Assembly: GCA_030765045.1 (NCBI GenBank)
Contig: CM060970.1
Coordinates: 51,090,576-51,154,575, forward strand
Direction of reading: 5' to 3'
Length of the DNA stretch: 64,000 nucleotides
Origin: Tenodera sinensis
Taxonomy: Eukaryota > Arthropoda > Insecta > Mantodea > Mantidae
Positions 10,826-20,001 of this stretch are shown here, one piece after another. Both the position numbers and the translations under genes were made by a program. The notes beneath the pieces are model-generated. The model ran no database searches and was not told where the DNA came from. It saw only the letters and a program-made list of their open reading frames with translations. Numbering within the stretch: the first letter of the stretch is position 1; each line of letters opens with the position of its first letter.

Positions 10826-13364
10826 AATAATGATCTTTAATACCACGACGCAAAGTTGTACCTTAAGTCTAAATCAGTACTAAAAATGAAAATACAATGG
10901 TAACAACGAATGTTCTACCATCTATTTAGTCTGCCTGTACGTACAGAAGTGGATATACAGTTACCTCGTACTAAGATGTGTAGACATGTATCGAAAAAGC
11001 CACCAGCACCTCTCAGAAGCCGAGGTACAGTTGCATGGTACTAAGGCCTTTGTGGACACGTCTCGAAGTAAGTGATATGATATAGGAATGAGAGCTATGT
11101 TCATTGCCCACCACAAACCGATCCACGAGATATTCCCTAACAGTCCGTCTCGATATGACCACGTAGTTAAAGCGATATAAAATAGAGAGAAAAACCATTT
11201 CATAAAAAACGGTGGAGGTAAATAGAATTAATTCGTCATTTCAGTTTAAAAATCTAACCGCGCAATGTCGGGTAGACCAGATAGTGTTTAATAAATCAGC
11301 GGCTATGTATTGACTTGTATAAGCAATTGAACTCGATATTAATCCCCAAATCCATACATCCAACAAACAAATGATACAAAACAAAAGCATATACTCCCCC
11401 TTCTGCCATAAACAAGCGGCTAATAGTTCTCTACATTAAATAATAAATCAAAGATTACAATTCAAAACCCAGACTTCTTTGACAACAAGAATTAGTAGTG
11501 AAAGTGGAAGCAACATATGTTCAGAGTATAGGTAACAGCACTTGTCAGGTACAATTGAGCTATCACTGATAGAAAACTTGCACATACAAGGTCCGAACAA
11601 AGGCAGCAGAAACAAAAACAAAAACTTAGTAATGAACACGATATAAGGGCAAAGTTTCGTGAAAGAGAAAACAAAGACGTTGAACGAGGCACTTTGAGAT
11701 TCGTCGACGACCCGCTCCTCTGATAATGAACGCAAAACTTCGGTAAATGATAGTATAGCTAATGAGTTCAAAAGAAATGGAAATGTTTTTGTTTGATTCA
11801 CTTTTGACATTGCATAATCCTTTTCAAAAACAACTCAGACACTCGCCCTAGCAATGTGTTCCACTTGAATAACGAAACAGGAATGAATATAAGTTTCATT
11901 TGGCCAAGGTACACATGCGGCCTTTTTCTTCTTTCTGTTTCAAAGCTTTGATTACAACCTTAGATGTCAGGCTCTTTACATTGTCTTCCTTTAAATATTT
12001 TTCATTTCTTTGTCAAACAACTTTATCATAAATAGCTGCTCCGTTCCAATACGTTCCGCACAAAATATTATCTGAAATCTTTCTCTATCCACTACCATCC
12101 CCCCCGCCCTCCACACCATGTGTCTAAATAGGTAGAGGAAGTGAAGCATAGCACTCCGATCCAAAATTTTGATGCCCTGGTTACACTGACGATACTTTAG
12201 CCGCCGCCTACATAAAATAAACATACAGAAAATAGGCGCACACCTCTCAGTTATACCTACAAACAATTTATTCACCAGCCCATGGTCCCTGGCAGGAATG
12301 TAGCCCGCCAGTATGTCAGTAAACAATTCCTAGTACACAGCGATATCTGAACCTGGAGTCGTGCATCTGGTCGTTCTTGCGATAGTAGTGCTAACCTTGG
12401 AATGTGTATTCACGATAGATTAAAGCAAAAAAACTCGCTCAAAATAGCGGAACTTAAATGTTTCCAGCCCATGGAGTATCTTCGTCTATCCCCACTGAAC
12501 ATTTCTTACTTTTTCTATATTCTTCAAAAACACTGCCAGTTTGTTTCGATCAAAAGTAATATGTCCCTTGAACGTTACATCGTACTATATCTGTAAGGAT
12601 AAGTCACCTGTTACATTCCTTTAATTGTTCATTTTACCTTGGCCCAAGCTATTCTTATGAGATTCAGATCACACATGTATGGGGACAAGCAAACGACAGT
12701 GTGGCCCAATAAAACAAAAGTGTGTCCGCTTTATAAATCTCTTGAGGTATGATTGTTTCAATCATCCTATATAGATCTGATTTACACATAGAACTGTCAC
12801 TCTTAAGCCCTTTGTTCTGCAACTACAATATCATAGCAGATTTCACAGCACTCCTAAGCAGAGGTTTATCTACTTCTACATTCCTTTTTTTCATTACTTT
12901 ACACATAAGACTAGTGACGTGTACGATTTTACAACTGAAATTAAGAGAAACTAACAGAGTAAACATAGCGCGAATAACATTGGAGTAAGTTGGCAACATA
13001 ACCAGCAGAAAAACGTTTGCGCGGAAGTTTACAAAAATTACTCGGGTGGAATATGTCTCCTCTCCCCTTCATTCCCCTAAGGCCATGAGCTGGTGAACAG
13101 ACAGTACATCCATTGTGACTACCACTGCCCAGGAGTAAGGATGGAAGAGAAGGATTACCACGCTCAAAGATCAGTTCCACTGCTAGAGAGCTTCAACAAT
13201 GACGTGTCGACTAAGCAGCCCTCTAGTGTTCATGTGGTGTATTCTTTACTTTCAGAAGCATCTGTGTCATCTGTTCGGTACCGCCATAGCCACGAAACTT
13301 TGAAACACAATTTAAAGATCAGAAGGAAACGGAACAAAAAGTAAATAGGAAGGAAATTGTGGTA
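10826..13364. other. intergenic, no supported gene
   Basis: A 120-codon ATG frame on minus (11448-11810) encodes a hydrophobic, unrecognised peptide; it is treated as chance. No repeat family of this window recurs here. Confidence 0.5.
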
Positions 13365-13510
13365 AATAAGAAAAACCCCAGCATTCCCCCACCCATCAGA
13401 GAGAACCATGAAGACTCCGAAGTCAATGAGCGATCGAGGGATTGAACCGGGACGTCCTGAATGCGAGTCTCACACTTACGGCAGAGCCATCTCGCGCGGT
13501 TTAAACATCT
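13365..13510 (-). mobile_element. tRNA-derived SINE, group C, copy 2
   Basis: Read on minus: an A-box-like GATGGCTCTGCC region, a B box GGTTCAATCCC (plus-strand 13438-13448), a CGGAGTCTTCATGGTTCTCT module and a GGGTTTTTC-like tail. A divergent member related to group C. Confidence 0.6.
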
Positions 13511-13673
13511 TAATTCAACAATATAAATACCTGACTTGGTAGTTAAACTCAGTATATTACTAAGATGCGGCACAAAGATTTTCAAGAAAATCCCTTCGCT
13601 CAAACCACACTTTACATGGAAACAAGTTCAATATTTCATATTTCCCCAAAACATGACTATCGATTTTGATGTT

Positions 13674-14487
13674 ACTTTCTCTACTACGTATAGTAAGTAG
13701 ATGAAATATATTCGACTCCGAAATTCGATGTCGAGATTCCATCGGAAATGTATGTCTTAAGGTCCCTGAATAAAAAAAAACAAATTAGACAAAGTTTTCG
13801 TGTGTCTGTGTGTCAGTCTGTGGACAGCACAACTCAAAAACGAAGAGTCGGTTAAAAACCAAAGTTCATATTTAAGTTCAATATCTTTGAACGATGCAAC
13901 AGGAAGGTTTTCAAGAAAATTCCTCCACCCTAAACTATGGAACACTTTTCGAAAATTGATTTTCTTGAAAATGGCCAACGATTTTGATTAAAATGCCAAA
14001 TGCTTAAGATATATTTATGACAAATGAAATGCATATTTTGAATTTTCTGGCTACAGCCGTACAGCCATTGCAGTCCTGTTTACTCTTTATCACTTGAATA
14101 ATTGGTAAACCGTAAGAGATAGACCAAATTTTACTATTCAAAAAAGTAGATCTTGCTAAAACGCAAAATTTGTGTTCCAATAGATTTTTTGTGTAGTGAA
14201 CCATTTCAGAGGTATTCCTTGTCATTTGTGCGAGTTTTGGAATACTTAACTTCCGTCAAATGGAAGATCGTTATTCATTTTTATATATTACCCGTGCAAA
14301 GAGAACGGAATCTCAAAGCTTTAAAAGATTTGACTATCGCACAAAGTCTACTGTATTCCAATATTCCCCTTACACATACAAGAAAATAAACAATAAGATA
14401 ATTTCTACAAATGTTTATCTCAACTAACACGAAGAAGATATAGGAATAAGTATTTGTAAGAATGGTTAGCATAAGAGTAGAGAAAGT
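13674..14487 (+). repeat. family A copy 4, full length (814 bp)
   Basis: Starts ACTTTCTCTACTACG and ends AGTAGAGAAAGT at 14476-14487: a 12-base exact terminal inverted repeat. The complete series of internal blocks is present, with only a short GT region (GTGTGTCTGTGTGTCAG). This is the cleanest reference copy here. No transposase frame. Confidence 0.85.
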
Positions 14488-15046
14488 CATGCAAGTGCAA
14501 CACAGATTTTTTTACCTACTTAAGTAAGAATGTCCAATGAAAAATTTATCTCAAATAGCATGAAGTAGAACAATAGCTTTTTTATGAATAGTTTGTAAAA
14601 TAATGAACACAGAAAAACACGTGAATTCAGTACATATTTTTAAGTATACTCGATATTCAGGTGTTTCTCTCCATTTTGTGGACGAGTATGGAATTTATAG
14701 GTCAACAACTAATTGTCGATTCGGTTGACCCTATCCTATCTTCAACGAAATGTGTAATGAAACTATTTCTGCAAAGGTATAAATATACTGCACTAAAATT
14801 ATTATGCTATTTAAAATAATTTATAAGTAATAGATTGATAAGTAGAAGCAAAATAAAGGATAGTGGCTTGGGAAAGCCATTTGAGTGTAAATACATCATT
14901 ATTTCAAAACGACATCACCTTATGTATCCTCCTCATGCCTACAACGAAATGTGTAAAGTGTGAAGGAATGTTTATCTCGATTTAAAAGAATAAGCTTTAG
15001 TAAGAATGGCCTGTAGAAGATTGAATAGAGAAAGTCATGTAAAAAC
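14370..15046 (+). repeat. serial array of family A 3' ends
   Basis: After the end of copy 4, three further diverged versions of its last ~130-160 bp follow one another (about 14514-14636, 14737-14900 and 14923-15046). Each runs from a CTACAACGAAATG-like block through ATTTATCTC and AAGAATGG-like blocks to a GAGAAAGTCATGT-like end. The unit ends are diverged but alignable by eye. Confidence 0.5.
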
Positions 15047-15051
15047 TAGGC

Positions 15052-15180
15052 AAAACCGAGCAACGTGTGTGACTCACATTTGGGAAAAGCCAGGTTCAAT
15101 CCCCAATAAGCATCCACTCTGACTTGGGTTTTTCCGTGGTTTCCCCTTGTTACTAGGCAAATGGTGCGGTGGATTCTCTA
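15052..15180 (+). mobile_element. tRNA-derived SINE, group C, copy 3
   Basis: B box GGTTCAATCCC at 15093-15103, then CACTCTGACTTGGG, GTTTTTCCGTGGTTTCCCC and CTAGGCAAATG. It inserted directly after the family A end array. The head before the B box is diverged. Confidence 0.75.
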
Positions 15181-16387
15181 CTACACGAATTCCTTTCCAT
15201 TCCTTTCCTATTGCCCTCCCTTATCTTTCAGGTTTGGTTGGTAGGGGATACGGACAGATGGTACAGATGCTTGCGTTCTGAAATACCTCCTTCCCTTGCC
15301 TCTCCTGCAAGTTGCTGCCCGGACCGCAAGGGTCCCCTCGTCACCCTCTCCCTGGGTAGAGGTCGTGCGCCAGGTGACAAGTTCTGTAATTGTTAGGTAC
15401 TTCTGTGGGTCTCTGGGCTTTACTGGCTCCGTTCAATTACAATATACGTGTTATATTTATTTTATCACAATTTAATAAAAATCAAGTTAGAGAAAATGAA
15501 CATTAAAAGCAAAACATAACCAAGTAAATGATTATATGCGGCATAGGGAATTTCGGCAGATTTTTGAAGGTCACAAAGCTAAAATGGCCTGATATCGCCG
15601 CTCCAATGAAGTGAGAAGTAGTAATGAGTTTTCTATAATCATTCTTCCGATTGTTATAGAGTTTTTCTAATTTTATTCATTTTTATTTTTGACACCATTG
15701 TATAGCAAAGCTCAAATTGAATATTTATTGTTTTAGTGGCACACAGAATTAGTTCTCCTGCGTAGGGCATTATGTTGACTTCCATCCTTTACAAGGGAAA
15801 TCCAATTACACAAAAAAGGATTCAACATTGTCTCTCTAAATTGCAGGAGGAATTCTGTTCAGAGCTAGCAATTACTCAAATGGTCGCATGTTTTTACGTG
15901 AACGGTTACTCCCGTTGTTTGTGTTGCACTGCACAATGATGTTTGAACTGAAGCTCGCCTCACTGGGCAACCCGATCAAACCTCTGTGACTTTGATATTC
16001 TATCTGCAAGGATACGTACAATCGATCTTCTTGATGCACTGGAGGCGCTGTTCCCTCACTAAACGTGGTAGATTTCCCTTTTTTTTCTTTAGAGCAGCCT
16101 TTCAATCTGGGCACCAACCTAAATGTAACGCCTTCGGTATTTTAGATTGGAACAAGTATCTTTTTTCTTTTCAAAGCTGTCTTCCTACCGCCCCAAACAT
16201 CACTGGACAAGCTACGACTGCTTTAAGGTACGTTCCCCAATGTGGAGTGTGTAATTATTCCCTCATTGAACAATAAACGCCAGAAATTTTAATGCAAAAA
16301 TTCAATTAACTTCACTCTCCAGATCGCACAATATCTTCTGAAGTTACTGAAGAGCATATTATACGGCAAAAATTGCCAATTATACAT
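15181..16387. other. intergenic, no supported gene
   Basis: Open stretches on both strands at 15.87-16.28 kb (up to 96 codons) give no recognisable product. Confidence 0.5.
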
Positions 16388-16920
16388 TGTAACAAAATCG
16401 GTTTACTTTTAACTTTTACTTTTTCTAAGACTTTATTTTCCTCTAATTTTTACTACAAATACAAAATTTCCTTCTCGTTGCTAACAATTTATAGTCCTCT
16501 CAATATCTCATTGAAATACATTAACTTCCCACATTTGTGGGTTGCCAAATTGACAAAGTAAACAATTGTTCTTCCAGTAATCTTTCTCAGTCTTTCAATG
16601 TCTTTCTCCAGTTTCACTGTCTCTTATATATTTACTATTACGATACAATCACTCGACGACATCTACACACTCGCTGACAGGCTGGCCGATTCACTCTTAA
16701 TTAAAAGTAACTGTACACGACGAAACTATCTAAAGCTACTCTGACGCATCAAACTCTGACACCAAAAGCTAACTCTAAAACTGACTGAACTGCTCACTGT
16801 ATGTCCTACTTATACTGGATCCGGCGTGACGTAACATCCTTCGAGTGCTTTCCATGCGCACGTGTGCATCACTCAGCAGAAAGCGAGAGCCTTCTAGACA
16901 CTACGATTTGTCGCGCTGTT
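16388..16920. mobile_element. LTR-like repeat, diverged copy (candidate)
   Basis: Starts TGTAACAAAATC. It shares several blocks in order with the LTR-like repeats at 25.7 and 37.1 kb: a CAATCACTCGACGA block, AAAACTGACTGAACT and a TATA-like CTTATACTGG. Its right end (near TGTTAGA) is not secure and no target duplication was found. Confidence 0.35.
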
Positions 16921-17642
16921 AGATCGCATCAATAGTTGTCCTGTAGTCTCGGACCTCCTTTATGTATTGCCATTATTACAGTCGCGCACATGCATAGCCG
17001 CTCGCCATATCCAAGGTCACCCAGGCTCCTCTTGTCCGTATATTGTTGAACGACCCAATAATTTGTGCAGTTGTTTAACTGCAATTCTGTTTTAGTATAC
17101 TTAACTTGCACGGAATACATCAACTTTATGGCTTGGGTCTGTTGAATCGTTCTTCTCCCCAGCAGAAATGTATGGAAGACGAACTCTTCAGTGTTGTTTA
17201 GGTCTTTCAATACTTCTATCGCCTAAATGTATATAATTTAACACCTTTTTTGGAAATATATCTTCGTTTATTCTTGTTACATGTTGACACCAATTGTATT
17301 TATTTGCCTTTATCTTATGTAGAAAATGCTTAACTAGTTCCTGATATTTTCACCCCTCTGAGAAGCCACATTTTGACTTTCTATTTTTCTCTCCTCCAGT
17401 TTTGTTAAAGTTATGTTGGTACTGTGATTGTTTAATAAAGTTTTAATTTTGTTACGCTTATGTTATTTCTTTTCATTTACTTATTGTGCCACAGACACAA
17501 ATGCTGAAATTTTTCTAATTTCCTTTTATATTTCCATGTTATGCCTGTATGTGATGATACTTCCTATCATTTAAAACAGCTCACTTGTTCAATATTTTTG
17601 GAATACTATATTCTCTAACATGTTATCTATTGCATTCGCATG
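16921..17642. other. intergenic, nothing seen
   Basis: AT-rich, no coding signal recognised. Confidence 0.55.
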
Positions 17643-18412
17643 ACTTTCTCTACTCTTGTACAAACTATTCTTACAAACGCTTATTCCTCTAGTTACTTCA
17701 AGAATAGTCAAACCTTAAAAACTGGTCGCTGTGTGATGGCTTTCTCTGTGCATGGCCAAGAGATAAAAAATTAATAATGATCTCCATTTGAATAAGGTAT
17801 AAGCACTGGAAGATTCAGAAAAATAAGGAATATCTCCCAAGTGTTTCACTGCAGGAAAAGCTAGTTCCGACATAATGGTTATTTTAACAAAATCTACGTT
17901 TCTTGTGCAACAACATTTTATCTATCTATAAGTGTTGAGGCTCTCTAATATTTGAACTCGGGAGTTCACTAATTGGATCACCCTGAAGATGCTGGACGCA
18001 GTTTTCAGCGAAACGTCGGAGGAAGGCAATCCAACTCGACCACGGCCCGGAAAATCTACTTAACATAGTTGATTTTGTCTATCTCTTACGGTTTACCAGT
18101 TATGCAAGTCATCCAAAATAAAGAGCACTTCTGAAGACATTGCTAGAAAAATCAAGCTATACATAAAAGTATTTTGAAAATATTTCTATTAAGATATCTT
18201 ATCAAAATATTTAGAGCCACTTTAGAAACAATTTCTATGATAAGGGCACTCTAGGATGGAGGGACCTCCTTTATAAATTTCATGTTACATCCAAGGAATT
18301 GTATGAACCTTAAATACCAAGTTTGATATTTAAACGACTTTTCGTTTGAGTTGTGCTGTTCAAATACACGCACTTAGAAATTACCCTATTTACTATATGC
18401 AGTAGAGGAAGT
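17643..18412 (-). repeat. family A copy 5, with insertion
   Basis: Minus orientation, from ACTTTCTCTACTCTTG at 17643 to AGTAGAGGAAGT at 18401-18412. A 144-bp insertion splits it at 17928-18071. Relative to other copies, a block just inside the right end (the TGGAATACAATACTTCC region) is deleted. Confidence 0.8.
17915..18084. mobile_element. 144-bp insert with 13-bp target duplication
   Basis: ATTTTATCTATCT at 17915-17927 and ATTTTGTCTATCT at 18072-18084 (12 of 13 identical) flank 144 bp (17928-18071) that is absent from all other family A copies. This is a retroposition-type footprint. The insert contains CTGAAGATGCTGGACG, then CAGCGAAACGTCGG. These resemble a hammerhead core (CUGANGA ... 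GAAA) with a GCTG/CAGC stem between, and TTGGAT/ATCCAA further out. The fold is imperfect: an extra T follows CTGAAGA. It may be a fragment of a Penelope-like or retrozyme-like element. Confidence 0.6.
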
Positions 18413-18904
18413 AAAAATTCCCCATCGAGAATTCTGCCACTGCCAAAGAGTACTAATACGAAATAGATCTTCAGATTATTTTATTAAAAGAATTTTGTCT
18501 GGTGCTGGTACATGGGGCCCAGCGTACAGACTTAATTTATCATTGGAGTACAATTTTTTTGATATTTACAACAAATATACATTGGGTTTTAAGAAAACCC
18601 ATACAGTGACCCTCTTTTGGGCCACCGAGAACAGTTCTCTTGTGTATAGTTCTTGGGTATGTGTTTATATTTTGTTTTTGTCTTTTTTCGCTTTTTTCTT
18701 GATATATACATATTTTTTTACACACATGCATTCTCTCATTCACTCTGGCATATCATGTGATAAACCCTCATGCACGCACACACACATATATACACGCACG
18801 CACACTGGGCACTTCAAGTGAGCGTCCCGCTCGCACATGTTTGCTGGGCACACGTAACTATGCGTCCCAGCATTATAACAAAGGACTATATACACACGTT
18901 AACT
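18413..18904. other. intergenic with CA- and TA-rich simple sequence
   Basis: CA-rich simple sequence at about 18770-18805. TATACACTATATA-type repeats begin near 18900 and may be the 3' tail of the older LINE beside them. Confidence 0.5.
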
Positions 18905-19762
18905 ATATACACTATATATACACTATGTACACTCCGCGGTTATCCTGGGCGGGGCAGGGTGCAGCTCCTGACCTGTTCCCTGGGGTGCAGGCCTCTAAGG
19001 TAGCGTGTGTGCGGCCTAGGGCCGTGTTTGCGTGGACGCGCATCAGTCGGTGAGCCGAGTGACGTTTAAAACATTTTAATACGAGCATGCTTCCGATGCT
19101 TCGGCTCACCTTTGCCGATATTGGCAATGACATAATTGTCGTGGTTTCTGATGCGCGCCCACGCGGCAGTGGCTCTTTTTGTAATTGCCTCGGGTATGAA
19201 TGGGGTCTGGGTTTCTTGGTGAAGGGTTTGATTAGTGGTTAGGATGGGAGCAGAGAGGATTTTTCGGAGGGAGAGGTTTTGGAGAGTTTGGATGGTCTTC
19301 AGGGCGGTTTTTGAGGCATTTGCCCAGGTCACACACGCGTATAGAACTACCGATAAAATAAAAGCTTTATACAGGACGAGTTTGGACTTCAGTTGCAGCT
19401 GTTTGCTGCGGAAGATGGGGGCGCATAACTTTAGCCGCTGTCTGCCTTTGTTGGCGCTATTTTTTATGTGGGTGGACCAGCACATTGTGCGGTCCAAGGT
19501 AACCCCTAAGTATTTAACTTGCCGACAGCAATGCAATACCTGACCACCGACCGTTAGGTCCATTGCCAAAGTGTGATGCCGCTTAGAGAAATGAATCAGC
19601 TGGCATTTGTTGGGATTAATTTTGATTTTCCAGTCATGTTGCCATGAAAGGACATGGCGACCTTAAATCTGGCGTCCACTGGGAAATCGTTGGTGAATAA
19701 TATGTACAAAAAGGGTGACATGATTGCCCCTTGTGGGACGCCAGCCCGCATCACTCTCTCCC
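18905..19762 (-). pseudogene. older Jockey-type RT, 3' part (broken by insertion)
   Basis: Minus-strand reverse transcriptase remnant. At 19680-19762 it reads MRAGVPQGAIMSPFLYILF, then TNDFPVD: RT motif B and after. The Y-A-D-D block is missing, because the sequence jumps from FKVAM to WQHDWKIKINPNK. The frame then runs from KYLGVTLDRTMCWSTHI to a stop at 19066, with the thumb and C-terminal region typical of Jockey-clade ORF2. A GC-rich 3' region follows to about 18905. The 5' continuation lies beyond the young element, at 24963-25025. Dead because the catalytic block is lost. Confidence 0.85.
19753..19762. repeat. target-site duplication, left copy
   Basis: ACTCTCTCCC, identical to 24963-24972; it bounds the 3' end of the young LINE. 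Confidence 0.9.
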
Positions 19763-20001
19763 AGAACCAGAACCAGAACCATTATCAGGTCGTACAGGTA
19801 CTCCTGTACGGTGTGTCTTTTCGCACAGCACCTAGCCGCTCTTGCGGCTTTATCTGTGCGATATGGGAGGTTGTCTGTGTATTGTCGTGCGTGTTTGTTC
19901 TGGGCAAAGGTTACTTTCTGTATACCTAATTCAGGATACAGAAAGGGGGCAGGAATAGGTGATGGGTAATGATGTGTTGGAGGATGGGAGTGGCGTTACC
20001 C
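19763..20001 (-). other. 3' UTR and GGTTCT tail of the young LINE
   Basis: 239 bases from the ORF2 stop to the tail. The tail (19763-19780 on plus) is three units of AGAACC, i.e. GGTTCT on the transcript strand, instead of poly(A). A hairpin-prone part, GTACAGG/CCTGTAC around AGTA, lies near 19795-19815. Confidence 0.8.
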
